A stretch of DNA of 64,000 nt from Micrococcaceae bacterium Sec5.7 (GCA_039636785.1 CP144169.1:1054001-1118000), one strand, 5' to 3'; positions 53,116-61,024 are shown, counted from the first letter of the stretch. Numbers and translations: made by a program. Notes: generated from the letters alone by a model not told the origin.

Positions 53116-53724
53116 ATGGGGAGCAAAGAAACCGGGGAAGAAGGCCTGTGGGGCCAGAGCCTTCTGGGCCAGGGCGACGCCTTTGGCGCCCTCTACGACC
53201 GCCACCGAGACAGAGTCTTCCGCCACGCCTACCGGCTGTGCGGAAACCACCACGATGCCGAAGACATCATGGCGGCCTCTTTTCTTGAACTCTGGCGGCG
53301 TCGAAAGCACGTCCGGGTGGTCGAAGGATCCATCCTTCCCTGGCTACTGGTCACGACCACGAACATGGCCCGAAACCGCGCCCGCGCTGCCCTCCGCTAC
53401 CAACGGCTCTTGAACTCTCTGCCCCGCAACCACGAAGCCGGCGACCCCACCACAGATCCGTACCGCAGATACCAGAACCAGCTCGACCACGATCTTGCAC
53501 AAGCCCTCGGAACATTGAGCGTCGAGGACCTGCAGCTCGTGAGCTTGGTCGTTTTCGAAGAGCACACCACCGCCGCGGCTGCCGCCGTCCTGAACCTGAC
53601 ACCGGCCGCAGCGAAATCACGCATGCACCGAGCCCGACAACGACTAAGAACCGCTCTAGCGGGCAATGCGTCCATATCCCCACCCAACGCTCCAACCCCA
53701 GTTTTGGAAGGAGAACGGCCGTGA
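53116..53724 (+). CDS. ECF-type RNA polymerase sigma factor
   Basis: 202 residues. Region 2: AFGALYDRHRDRVFRHAYRL and AEDIMAASFLELWRRRKHVR. Region 4: EDLQLVSLVVFEEHTTAAAA followed by LNLTPAAAKSRMHRARQRLR. Directs RNA polymerase to its own promoter set. The stop overlaps the next gene, a membrane protein in the position of an anti-sigma factor. The target motif upstream could include GGAAACC at 53079-53085, which resembles an ECF -35; that is inference. Confidence 0.88.
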   Translation: MGSKETGEEGLWGQSLLGQGDAFGALYDRHRDRVFRHAYRLCGNHHDAEDIMAASFLELWRRRKHVRVVEGSILPWLLVTTTNMARNRARAALRYQRLLNSLPRNHEAGDPTTDPYRRYQNQLDHDLAQALGTLSVEDLQLVSLVVFEEHTTAAAAAVLNLTPAAAKSRMHRARQRLRTALAGNASISPPNAPTPVLEGERP

Positions 53725-54635
53725 ACCAGCTCCGCGTCGACAACCTGTTCAGTGACGCCCTACGCGCCGAACTCATTACACGAGTTGAGAAAGCTTCGCC
53801 TACCCGCGCCAGAAAGCGCACCAGGCTGTGGGCCGGTACTGCGGTGCTTGCTGGCATCGGCGTCCTAGGCGGTGTCGGCGCCGCCGCCGACGGCCTTTTC
53901 GTCACCCCGGGATCCACGCAGGTGACGCCGTTGGCATCGCCGGTGACGGAATCTCACACAGGAACGGCAACCGTGCAACTCGGGCCGCCGCCCGAAAAAA
54001 CCACGGGCATCGAAATCCAGCTCAACTGCCTAACACCTGGACGCTTTGAGTTCGGGAACGGCGCCAACAGCATCTGCAGCCCGAAGGACGTAGGTACCCC
54101 GCAGGACTGGACCGGCTACACGATTCCACTCATGCCCGGGGAGGAAAGTATCACGATCACAACCAGCCCAGATGCCAGGTGGAAAATCACCGCCCAGTAC
54201 GTCAACACCGAAACCACCCAGTGGGCAACTAACGCCGACGGCGACACCTACGGGGCGCAAAACGAGAACGGAAGTCCTGACATGGTCGCCGTCATAGCAA
54301 CCAACGGGACAAGAGGCTACGTCCATCGGACAGAACTTGAAGACGCCGACGGTACCGCTGCGATCAAGACCTTCAAGAGTCCTGCAGAAGCCCTCGCATG
54401 GCAGGAAGCCCGGCTCGGTAAGGACTTCGCCATCCCCGTTTATGACGTGACCGGCAAGACCGTCGTAGGTGAATTCGTTATCAGCTCTGGGACCGGGAAC
54501 TCCCGGTTCAGTGGACAACCGGCAGTGGAATGCGCGGGAGTTCCGCCGGCACTGGCTCCTGGTGAGATATACCCATGCCCCGGCTTGTCGCCTATAGAAA
54601 CGGGATACCCAGCTATCCCAGTGCCTTCCAACTGA
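53721..54635 (+). CDS. Single-pass membrane protein, sigma-factor partner
   Basis: 304 residues from GTG 53721, overlapping the sigma-factor stop. A short cytoplasmic N-terminus (about 35 residues with a basic run ARKRTR), one membrane helix (LWAGTAVLAGIGVLGGVGAA) and a large exported domain with four Cys (LNCLTPGRF, SICSPKD, VECAG, YPCPG). The layout is that of an anti-sigma factor or sensor, but no zinc-binding anti-sigma motif (HxxxCxxC) is visible. It may be a secreted-domain sensor. Confidence 0.7.
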   Translation: MNQLRVDNLFSDALRAELITRVEKASPTRARKRTRLWAGTAVLAGIGVLGGVGAAADGLFVTPGSTQVTPLASPVTESHTGTATVQLGPPPEKTTGIEIQLNCLTPGRFEFGNGANSICSPKDVGTPQDWTGYTIPLMPGEESITITTSPDARWKITAQYVNTETTQWATNADGDTYGAQNENGSPDMVAVIATNGTRGYVHRTELEDADGTAAIKTFKSPAEALAWQEARLGKDFAIPVYDVTGKTVVGEFVISSGTGNSRFSGQPAVECAGVPPALAPGEIYPCPGLSPIETGYPAIPVPSN

Positions 54636-54650
54636 TGCGTTCAAACCTAT

Positions 54651-54678
54651 TGCCCGTAAGCCGGTCGTCCACCGGACG
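54651..54678. repeat. GATC-type palindrome 6 (variant)
   Basis: TGCCCGTAAGCCGGTCGTCC then ACCGGACG, just after the membrane-protein stop. About 30 bases of it and its flank recur at 60985-61013. Confidence 0.6.
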
Positions 54679-54707
54679 TCCCGGCGCCGCCCCTGGGCCT
54701 TCTTCAC

Positions 54708-54760
54708 TGTCAGTTTCCGAAGTCGACTGCACAGAATGTCCAAAGTCGTCTGCACAGGCC
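54708..54760 (+). repeat. Tn402/Tn5053-like transposon end 1
   Basis: TGTCAGTTTCCGAAGTCGAC starts an end sequence with two copies of GAAGTCG-x-CTGCAC (the second AAAGTCGTCTGCAC). This matches the TGTCATTTTCAGAAG...CTGCAC ends of Tn402-like transposons. It points rightwards. Confidence 0.75.
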
Positions 54761-54789
54761 GCCCGTTGGGGGATCCTTTACCGGGGCAC
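54761..54789. repeat. GATC-centred palindrome 7
   Basis: GCCCGTTGGGGGATCCTTTA then CCGGGGCAC, immediately inside transposon end 1. Confidence 0.65.
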
Positions 54790-54894
54790 CGGTCGGTATC
54801 GGTTCGGCGGCTCTCCGCCTCTTGTTGCGCCTCCAATGCGGGGCCTACGGGCGTGACCCACCCTGATCCTTCGCGACAGTGCCAGAATCTGAAC

Positions 54895-55098
54895 ATGCCG
54901 CTTATCCAGGTTCTCAATGCATCCCCTTCCTCCACTGAAAAAAAGCGTCGACTGCTCGCTGCGCTGACGGCCGCATACGCGGAAGTCATGGAAATCCGCC
55001 CCGACACCATCCGGGTGGTTTTGCACGAACTCCCTCGTGAGAACTGGTCCGTCGCCGGCGTCACCCTGGCGGATTCAGGACAGAACGAATCCGTCTGA
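54895..55098 (+). CDS. 4-oxalocrotonate tautomerase-family protein
   Basis: 67 residues from ATG 54895: PLIQVLNASPSSTEKKRRLL, so Pro follows the removed Met and would be the catalytic base. Then EVMEIRPDTIRVVLHELPRE and the family-typical NW-x-VAG. Small keto-enol tautomerase, normally an oligomer. A longer frame to 54736 runs through the transposon end and is rejected. Confidence 0.82.
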   Translation: MPLIQVLNASPSSTEKKRRLLAALTAAYAEVMEIRPDTIRVVLHELPRENWSVAGVTLADSGQNESV

Positions 55099-55278
55099 GC
55101 GGTAACGGCCCAATATGGAGGACCGAGCACGTTCTCGCTCCGTTCGAGACGCCAACCTTTCAGCTCTACCCTCAGCCGGTCGTGGACCGCGCCGCCGAAC
55201 AAGGCGTGCTGGCGTTGAGACTTCGCAGCGTGGCCGTCCCGCAGGGAAACGTGCGACAGACAGTCCTGTCCGCTCCGG

Positions 55279-55923
55279 TTACCGGGCGGTGGCGGGTTGC
55301 TGTACCTGTTCGAGCAAGCCGGCGGTGGTGACGACCGTGGCGAACTCTTCGTGTAAATTCACCCCGGTCATCCGGGACAGCACAGCGGCGGCAACGTTCT
55401 CACCGTCCGGAGCGGTGCGGTCAAATGTGTGGGTGGCATCCAGGGGGAAGTACACCCGGTAGCCGAGGTTGCCCCCGACTCGGGCAGTAGTCTCGCAGCA
55501 GTGATTGGTGGTGATTCCGCAGACGACCAGTTCCTTGATGCCGTTCTCCTGCAGCCAGGCATGCAGGTCAGGGGTGCCGTGAAAGCTGGAGTTGACGTTC
55601 TTGCGCACCAGGAGATCCGGGGTGCCGGTGATGATGTCCTTGAACGCGTTGCCGGGGTTGTCCGGGTGCAGGGGTGATGAGGGTGCGGTGGAGTTGTGGC
55701 GGACGAAAACGATGGGGCGGCCGGTTTCTCGCCAGCGCGTCAGCAGGGCGGCGATGTTCGCCTCGCAGGAGGGGTTATCGCGCGGACCCCAGTAGGCGGC
55801 GTCATCGAAGGCCTGTTGGACGTCGACGATCACCAGTGCGGCGCGGGGATCAAGGGTGAGGGGCAGGGAAGAAGTCTTCACTTCTGCGACGATAGCAAAC
55901 CCCATTGTTCCCCGCGCACTCAT
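55279..55923 (-). CDS. Isochorismatase-family cysteine hydrolase
   Basis: 214 residues. Catalytic set: Asp in LVIVDVQQAF, Lys in LLVRKNVNSSFHGT and Cys in VVCGITTNHCCETTAR, with the expected cis-peptide region. These enzymes hydrolyse amides or nicotinamide-type compounds. The first conserved residue is near 25, so ATG 55905 (GGGGAACA upstream) or GTG 55875-55881 may be the true start. Convergent with the tautomerase gene; no operon partner. Confidence 0.85.
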   Translation of the reverse strand: MSARGTMGFAIVAEVKTSSLPLTLDPRAALVIVDVQQAFDDAAYWGPRDNPSCEANIAALLTRWRETGRPIVFVRHNSTAPSSPLHPDNPGNAFKDIITGTPDLLVRKNVNSSFHGTPDLHAWLQENGIKELVVCGITTNHCCETTARVGGNLGYRVYFPLDATHTFDRTAPDGENVAAAVLSRMTGVNLHEEFATVVTTAGLLEQVQQPATAR

Positions 55924-56016
55924 CGATAAGTTTCAGAGTCCTAAAGGCCGGCGGCAACCTGTCCGCGGCGCCAACCCGCTGAGGACGATTTTGGGGCAGG
56001 CAGAGTCGCCCTGACC

Positions 56017-56038
56017 GCAAGCGGATCCCTGAACGGGC
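56017..56038. repeat. GATC-centred palindrome 8
   Basis: GCAAGCGGATCCCTGAACGG then GC, upstream of the isochorismatase-like gene. Confidence 0.6.
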
Positions 56039-56051
56039 GGTGGAGCGTCTC

Positions 56052-56072
56052 CTGATCCACCGGCTTACGGGA
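56052..56072. repeat. GATC-type palindrome 9 (inverted half)
   Basis: CTGATCCACCGGCTTACGGG then A, 14 bases from palindrome 8; the two could pair to form one longer hairpin. Confidence 0.5.
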
Positions 56073-56153
56073 CGACTAGGACTCTGGGCCTTGCGCGACG
56101 TTTTGAGCGACGGATTGCCTCCTGACAGACGGGATGACGATTAGTGTTCCGGT

Positions 56154-56312
56154 ATGAAACCTCGCGGAATTCTTGTTGCTGCTCTTCTGCTGGTAGTCGT
56201 CGTAGTTGCGTTAATTGTGGCTTGGGCAAGTTTCGGTGACCGCCCGGGCCACATGGGCTCTACTGTGCTCGATCAGACGCGAGAACACTCGGGGCCGGGT
56301 TCCTCGCTGTAA
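56154..56312 (+). CDS. Small single-pass membrane peptide
   Basis: 52 residues: MKPRGILVAALLLVVVVVAL and IVAWASFGDRP form a clear membrane segment after a basic start, with a short polar tail HSGPGSSL. Natural codon use but no strong ribosome site. Could be a short membrane protein or the stump of a secreted protein. Confidence 0.45.
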   Translation: MKPRGILVAALLLVVVVVALIVAWASFGDRPGHMGSTVLDQTREHSGPGSSL

Positions 56313-56436
56313 TGCTGAAGGACTTTCGAAGACAATGAAGTCTTGCCCGTTGAGGGATCGTCCATCGCGACACGAGATAAGGTCGTTCACGGCCGATACG
56401 CAGTTTTCGCGCACCCGTGCTTTTCGAGAAAAGAAA

Positions 56437-56700
56437 CTACGCTTCGACGAGAATCACCAAAGTCTCGGGCAGCACGCCGTCGTACGCCATCGCTTCGGCC
56501 CCGGCCTCGGACTGCATCAGGGCCATAACGGCATCCATGTCGGGAACGTCCATCAGCACCGCCACCTGCGTTGGGTTCTGTGGGTTGACGAACGTCCGGA
56601 TGTTGGTGACGCCGAGGGGTCCGAAGATCTCTTCGCGTTTCGGTGAGGCAAGCCAATGATCCTTGTCCTTCACATCGTGGTGGCCGATCACGGTTGGCAT
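56437..56700 (-). CDS. Small alpha/beta-barrel-type protein
   Basis: 87 residues from ATG 56700 behind AGAGGAC. Strand-helix pattern: PTVIGHHDVKDKDHWLASPK, NIRTFVNPQNPTQVAVLMDV, PDMDAVMALMQSEAGAEAMA and VLPETLVILVEA. This is the dimeric ferredoxin-like pattern of monooxygenase-like or cyclase-like small proteins. No catalytic residue can be assigned. Confidence 0.65.
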   Translation of the reverse strand: MPTVIGHHDVKDKDHWLASPKREEIFGPLGVTNIRTFVNPQNPTQVAVLMDVPDMDAVMALMQSEAGAEAMAYDGVLPETLVILVEA

Positions 56701-57041
56701 GGCGCGTCCTCTCGACGAGGGGCCAGCGGTCCGCAGGCCCACTGCGCATAACGGTAGTAGTCGTTCCGCACCCAGGCAAGGCGTTTCGTGGCCGCATCTC
56801 GCTCGGTCTGCGGGGTGCCCGCAGGGGGATCCTTCACCGGGCGCCGAGTATCCTGACCTATGCCATCTAGACTTTTGTGGCAGAGATCCCCAGCCGCGGC
56901 AAGCGCGAGCGACTGATCCGGAATGCCCGGGTACGGAACAAGACCCTGAGGGGGCAGCAGCATCGGGAGTGATCCATTTCGTTCGACTGACGCCTGGGCG
57001 GGCCTAACTACTGGATCCGTCCTAGACGTCGGAGCCAACCC
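56701..57041. other. Gap with palindrome
   Basis: Holds palindrome 10 at 56814-56845. A short open stretch at about 56886-56969 (SRGKRERLIRNARVRNKTLR) has no start and is not recognised. Nothing else seen. Confidence 0.4.
56814..56845. repeat. GATC-centred palindrome 10
   Basis: GGTGCCCGCAGGGGGATCCT then TCACCGGGCGCC; upstream of the small barrel gene. Confidence 0.65.
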
Positions 57042-57665
57042 ATGGTGAGCGCGGAGGCTTCGGCTCAACCACGGCGGGTCCCCATCATGGGGCGCCGGCG
57101 TTTGGCGTTTGGCCTCGTGGCGGCGTTTCTCGCCGGGTTAGCGGCCCTCACCGTGCTTGCGTTCCTTGGCTGGGCTCTCGAGGCTGGCCCGGCCCGTCTG
57201 ATTTTTTTCGTCCTGCCGGATTGGGCGCTCATTTTCTGTGCCCATCTCATCAGCGGCTTGACTGCATTGACGGCACTGGCTTTGTTGGTTCCGCCGTTCA
57301 TCGGGCGGATACACCGAACCTGGTTGCGGCGGCTGATCAGTGTCGTGGTGGGTTTGGCGGCCGCCGCAGCAACTGTGCCGTGGCTGTTGTATTTCGTGGG
57401 CATCGGACTCAACGCTGCTGCAGCTACATATATCAGGGTGACGGCTGGAAGCGGCGAAAGCGTCATCGTCGAGCAATCGGGGTTCGACCTCAGAGAGTAC
57501 GCCGTATACAGACAGAAATCATTCTTCGTCTTCGAGAGGAGCGCAGAGGGGACGTCGGAGTCGGACGTCTTCGATCCGGATGACGGCACGCTGGCGGTTA
57601 GGGCCGCGGATCTCCTGCTCACTTGCGGGGCTGACAGCCTTCCGATTCCATCTCTTGATGGATAA
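57042..57665 (+). CDS. Hypothetical membrane protein
   Basis: 207 residues with three membrane segments (LAFGLVAAFLAGLAALTVLA; ALIFCAHLISGLTALTALAL; LISVVVGLAAAAATVPWLLY) and a soluble C-terminal part of about 70 residues (VIVEQSGFDLREYAVYRQKS) with a Cys near the end. GGAG lies 8 bases before the ATG. No family recognised. The gene lies between two Tn402-like ends. Confidence 0.6.
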   Translation: MVSAEASAQPRRVPIMGRRRLAFGLVAAFLAGLAALTVLAFLGWALEAGPARLIFFVLPDWALIFCAHLISGLTALTALALLVPPFIGRIHRTWLRRLISVVVGLAAAAATVPWLLYFVGIGLNAAAATYIRVTAGSGESVIVEQSGFDLREYAVYRQKSFFVFERSAEGTSESDVFDPDDGTLAVRAADLLLTCGADSLPIPSLDG

Positions 57666-57671
57666 GGAGGG

Positions 57672-57719
57672 AATGCAGGCGACTTCGGACATCCAGTGCA
57701 TACGACTTCGGAACTGACA
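57672..57719 (-). repeat. Tn402/Tn5053-like transposon end 2 (inverted)
   Basis: The complement reads TGTCAGTTCCGAAGTCGTAT, then GCACTGGATGTCCGAAGTCG and CCTGCA, so it faces end 1 at 54708. The two bound a 3.0-kb segment. Flanks TTCAC and CCGCT differ. Confidence 0.7.
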
Positions 57720-57734
57720 CCGCTTCGAACAGCC

Positions 57735-57762
57735 TGCCCGTAAGCCGATCGGCTACCGGTCA
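57735..57762. repeat. GATC-centred palindrome 11
   Basis: TGCCCGTAAGCCGATCGGCT then ACCGGTCA; 15 bases outside transposon end 2. The clearest copy with a GCCGATCGGC core. Confidence 0.7.
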
Positions 57763-57792
57763 TTTATCCGTAGCTTGCCTAGACTCGAACGC

Positions 57793-58398
57793 ATGGTCAA
57801 CGTTGTTAGCGATGCGTATTCGAGCAGGGCGGCGGAATACGTCGAACGCTTCGCTTCAATGGGGGCTGTGCACCCTTCAGATCGTCAACTGGTGGCGACT
57901 TGGGCGGATGGTATCGAGGGTGCGGTACTCGACGCCGGCTGCGGTCCGGGCCAATGGACGAACTTTCTCAGCGAAGCTGGGATTCCTGCCCTCGGAGTGG
58001 ATCTGGTTCCCGAGTTCATCGAGCACGCCCGCGTTGCCTATCCGGGCATTCCGTTCCGGATAGGCAGCCTCGACGCCCTCGATGTCAGTACCGGGGCAGT
58101 TGGTGGGGTGCTCGCTTGGTACTCACTGATCCACCATGAGCCAGACACGATCCGCACTCCTCTCCTGGAGTTCAGTCGAGTACTCAGCCCAGGTGGCGCG
58201 CTGCTGATCAGCTTCTTCGATAGTCACGTCCTCGAAAAGTTCGATCATGCGGTCGTCCCGGCATACCGGTGGCCGGTAAGTGAACTCTGCGACGAGCTGG
58301 TAGCCGCGGGCTTCGATGTGGTCGAGACGCACGCAAGGAAAACTACCGGGCAGCGATCTCACGGGGCAATTCTCGCCCGCATCGAAGGTGCTCGCTGA
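57793..58398 (+). CDS. Class I SAM-dependent methyltransferase
   Basis: 201 residues from ATG 57793. SAM-binding motif I GAVLDAGCGPGQWTNFL (about residues 45-61), acidic residue in ALGVDLVPEFIEHAR, and ISFFDSHVLEKFDH downstream of a VLSPGGALLI strand. It methylates an unknown small molecule. No neighbours suggest a pathway. Palindrome 12 begins at its stop codon. Confidence 0.82.
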   Translation: MVNVVSDAYSSRAAEYVERFASMGAVHPSDRQLVATWADGIEGAVLDAGCGPGQWTNFLSEAGIPALGVDLVPEFIEHARVAYPGIPFRIGSLDALDVSTGAVGGVLAWYSLIHHEPDTIRTPLLEFSRVLSPGGALLISFFDSHVLEKFDHAVVPAYRWPVSELCDELVAAGFDVVETHARKTTGQRSHGAILARIEGAR

Positions 58399-58416
58399 GG
58401 GGATCGGCTTGCGGGC
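58397..58416. repeat. GATC-centred palindrome 12 (weak)
   Basis: GAGGGGATCGGCTTGCGGGC; only the right arm is well kept. It starts at the methyltransferase stop. Confidence 0.5.
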
Positions 58417-58447
58417 CTTAGCCACGCACTGGACATAGAGTCATTGG

Positions 58448-58951
58448 ATGCTAGCGCCACAACCGACTGACCGATTGCAGTTCCGTGAGATGACTGATGC
58501 CGACCTCGACAACATGACCGCCTTGCTCGGAGACCCGGAGGTGATGCGCTTCTACCCTGCACCCAAGTCTCAGGAGGAAGCAGCAAGCTGGATTCATTGG
58601 AATCAGGAGAACTACGCGGAGCACGGGTACGGTCTATGGATTGTCGAGACGCATGACGGAGAGTTCATAGGCGACTGCGGGCTGACCTGGCAGCAGGTGA
58701 ACGGCGTGCAGAAGCTTGAGGTCGGGTACCACGTGCGCTCCGACCTACACGGCCAGGGGTTCGCGACAGAAGCAGCCACTGCTTGTCGCGACTACGCCCG
58801 AGAACATATTGAAGCCAAGGAACTGATAGCTATCATCCATCCGGATAACCGAGCCTCTGAGCGGGTAGCTGAGAAAATCGGAATGCACCGCGTCGCTGAT
58901 GACCGAGGCGGGAACATCCCCGTCCGAACAGTCCTCAGCATGCACCTGTAA
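58448..58951 (+). CDS. GNAT-family N-acetyltransferase (RimJ/RimL type)
   Basis: 167 residues: TDRLQFREMTDADLDNMTAL, FIGDCGLTWQQVNGVQKLEV, the acetyl-CoA loop DLHGQGFATEA (R-x-x-G-x-G/A variant) and HPDNRASERVAEKIGM. Typical of enzymes that acetylate ribosomal proteins or antibiotics. Complete length. Stands alone between palindromes. Confidence 0.88.
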   Translation: MLAPQPTDRLQFREMTDADLDNMTALLGDPEVMRFYPAPKSQEEAASWIHWNQENYAEHGYGLWIVETHDGEFIGDCGLTWQQVNGVQKLEVGYHVRSDLHGQGFATEAATACRDYAREHIEAKELIAIIHPDNRASERVAEKIGMHRVADDRGGNIPVRTVLSMHL

Positions 58952-58964
58952 ACACCTCCGAGTC

Positions 58965-58991
58965 TGTCCGCTGGAGGATCCCGTAACGGGA
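58965..58991. repeat. GATC-centred palindrome 13
   Basis: TGTCCGCTGGAGGATCCCGT then AACGGGA, between the acetyltransferase gene and the RidA remnant. Confidence 0.7.
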
Positions 58992-59009
58992 AGGGTGAGC
59001 GGTCGCGTA

Positions 59010-59432
59010 CTACAGGGCGATGACTGTGTCGATCTGGACCTTTGCACCGAGCGGTAGCGCCGCTACCTGAACCGTTGTACGAACAGGGAAGGGTTCACAC
59101 AAATAACTGGCATAAACAGCGTTGATCGCTTCAAAGTCTTCGTAGTCTGTCAAGTAGATCGTGGTCCGCAGGAGATCCGAAAGGCTCAATCTGAGCTCTT
59201 CCAACAGTGTTTTCAGGTTGTTCATCATCGCCTCGCACTGCTCCGCAACATCGCCCGAAACTAGCGAACCGTCATCGGTTCGTTGACCAATTATTCCAGC
59301 GTATAGCCCGTCGCGCCGTGCTGAACGAAATGCGAGAAAGGAGCCGTGGACTGGTGAAGGTGCGGACTGAAATGATGCACTGGCATAGGTGATTCGCTCG
59401 ACTTTCTGTAAGCAGGCGTGGCACAGGTAACC
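59010..59432 (-). pseudogene. RidA-family gene without a usable start
   Basis: The minus-strand frame reads ERITYASASFQSAPSPVHGS, then GIIGQRTDDGSLVSGDVAEQ, CEAMMNNLKTLLEEL and PVRTTVQVAALPLGAKVQID, the RidA/YjgF fold with its conserved Arg in PVRTT. An in-frame TAG at 59433-59435 precedes it and no ATG, GTG or TTG lies before the MM at 59228. The LLY-x-x-G region is also odd (SARRDGLYAG). Probably decayed; translation from 59228 would give 72 residues, half the fold. Confidence 0.7.
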
Positions 59433-59501
59433 CTACAAGCACGACCCGCACGAGCAACTTCACGTGTCGCGCTTGAATTTGATCCGCATCGGTATTCTTG
59501 A

Positions 59502-59532
59502 GCGTCCCGTAACCCGATCCCCTAACGGGCGC
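59502..59532. repeat. GATC-centred palindrome 14
   Basis: GCGTCCCGTAACCCGATCCC then CTAACGGGCGC, between the RidA remnant and the aldo-keto reductase gene. Confidence 0.7.
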
Positions 59533-59587
59533 CTGTGTAGGCGCATTGAGGGCGCTGCCGTTGCGCCCGCCATGCGCCGTGCTGTGG

Positions 59588-60460
59588 CTAGCTGGCGATC
59601 TGGTCGAGTTCGGTGAGGTCGTCGTTGGACAGTGTGAGTGCGGCGCCGGCGATATTCTCCCTGAGGTGCGACACGGACGACGTTCCCGGGATCAACAGGA
59701 TGTTCGGGGAACGGTGCAGCAGCCAGGCCAGGGCGACCGACATCTGGGTCGCGCCAAGCCGCGTAGCGACGGATGACAGCGCGTCGGACTGAAGCGGGGT
59801 GAAGCCTCCCAGGGGGAAGAAGGGAATGTACGCGATTCCTTCTACGGCGAGGCGGTCGATGAGGGTGTCGTCCCACCGGTTAGCGAGGTTGTACATGTTC
59901 TGCACGGACACGATCGGCGCGATCGACTGCGCTTCCTTCACCTGCTCCGCGGTGGCGTTGCTGACGCCAAGGTGCCGAATGATGCCCTGCTGCTGCAGGT
60001 CTACGAGCGTCTCGAACGCCTCGCTGATCTGCTCGGGGACCGGCCCGTTGGCGTCCCCGAGGCGAAGGTGTACCAGGTCGAGGACGTCGACGCCGAGGGT
60101 TTCGAGGTTGTCGTCGATTTGTGCGCGGAGTTCGTCGGGCTTCCGCGCGGACGGCCAGCTGCCCTGGGCGTCGCGGCGTCCGCCGGCCTTCGTCGCGATG
60201 AAGAGGTCTTCGGCGTAGGGGTGCAGGGCTTCGCGGATGAGTTCGTTGACGACGCGGGGTCCGTAGGTTTCTGCGGTGTCGATGTGGGTGATGCCGCTTT
60301 CGACGGCGTGACCGAGGACGGCGAGGGCTGCGTCGTGGTCTTTTGGCGGGCCGACGACCCACGGGCCGGCGAGCTGCATGCCGCCGTACCCGAAGCGAGA
60401 AACGGTGGTGTCGCCGAGGTTCCAGGTGCCGCCGGGCAGGTCGGTGGTGTTGGTGCTCAT
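59588..60460 (-). CDS. Aldo/keto reductase
   Basis: 290 residues. Catalytic tetrad positions: Asp and Tyr in HIDTAETYGPRVV, Lys in IATKAGGRRD and His in LDLVHLRLGD. Cofactor-side GVSNATAEQVKEA and the C-terminal LIPGTSSVSHLRENI. NADPH-dependent reductase of aldehydes or ketones. It is divergent from an HxlR regulator, a common pairing in which the regulator senses reactive aldehydes or quinones. The intervening 111 bases should hold both promoters. Confidence 0.9.
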   Translation of the reverse strand: MSTNTTDLPGGTWNLGDTTVSRFGYGGMQLAGPWVVGPPKDHDAALAVLGHAVESGITHIDTAETYGPRVVNELIREALHPYAEDLFIATKAGGRRDAQGSWPSARKPDELRAQIDDNLETLGVDVLDLVHLRLGDANGPVPEQISEAFETLVDLQQQGIIRHLGVSNATAEQVKEAQSIAPIVSVQNMYNLANRWDDTLIDRLAVEGIAYIPFFPLGGFTPLQSDALSSVATRLGATQMSVALAWLLHRSPNILLIPGTSSVSHLRENIAGAALTLSNDDLTELDQIAS

Positions 60461-60571
60461 GGATGTGCCTTTCGGTGCTTGCGGAATAACGTGCTGCCCT
60501 CCATCCTGAATGAGCTGCTACCCGCTGGGAAGTAGTTACCTGGAAGTGCGTTGATACCCGAGGGAGGGCCC

Positions 60572-60994
60572 ATGCCGACGATGACAGCAGCGGAGAAGAA
60601 GGCGGAGGCGAAGACGCAGTACAACGCGTTCCTCGCCGCGTGCCCGAGCCAGCAGTTGCTCGCTCAGGTGTCTGGCAAGTGGGTGACCCTGGTGTTGTCC
60701 GCGCTAGGGAGCGGGCCGGACTGTGATGGTGAGCCGCGACCGATGCGGTATTCCGAGCTGGCTCGAGTCCTGGCAGGGGTGAGCCCGAAGATGCTGTCGC
60801 AGACACTAAAGTCCCTCGAACGCGACGGGCTGATCGCGCGGACCGCGATCGCGACCGTCCCCGTGACTGTGACCTACGAACTCACCAACCTCGGGCTCTC
60901 CCTGCACCAAACGGTCCGACAGCTCAAACTCTGGTCCGAGACTCACCGCGACGACGTCTCAGCACACCAAACACAGTTTGACGGTGTCCGATAG
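60572..60994 (+). CDS. HxlR-family transcriptional regulator
   Basis: 140 residues from ATG 60572, behind GGGAGGG. The MarR-like winged helix of HxlR: VSGKWVTLVLSALGSG, RPMRYSELARVLAGVSPKML, SQTLKSLERDGLIARTA and YELTNLGLSL. A single Cys near residue 21 (AACPSQ) is in the position used for sensing in several family members. Divergent from the aldo/keto reductase it probably controls. Its stop lies inside palindrome 15. Confidence 0.88.
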   Translation: MPTMTAAEKKAEAKTQYNAFLAACPSQQLLAQVSGKWVTLVLSALGSGPDCDGEPRPMRYSELARVLAGVSPKMLSQTLKSLERDGLIARTAIATVPVTVTYELTNLGLSLHQTVRQLKLWSETHRDDVSAHQTQFDGVR

Positions 60995-61013
60995 CCGGTC
61001 GTCCACCGGACGG
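60985..61013. repeat. GATC-type palindrome 15 (variant)
   Basis: TGTCCGATAGCCGGTCGTCC then ACCGGACGG. It overlaps the HxlR stop and is nearly the same as palindrome 6, including flank, 12 bases from transposon end 3. Confidence 0.6.
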
Positions 61014-61024
61014 CCCGGCGCTGC

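Noticed and set aside
52509..53126. Minus-strand frame of 205 codons
   Set aside because: It covers the DUF4177 gene on the other strand and two intergenic regions including a palindrome; no family features.
59880..60806. Minus-strand frame of 308 codons across the aldo-keto reductase and HxlR genes
   Set aside because: Arg/Pro-rich shadow crossing two well-supported genes.
50384..61013. Integron cassette array with attC sites
   Set aside because: The repeats are only 22-32 bases, lack the RYYYAAC/GTTRRRY pair layout of attC, genes face both ways and no integron integrase is seen.
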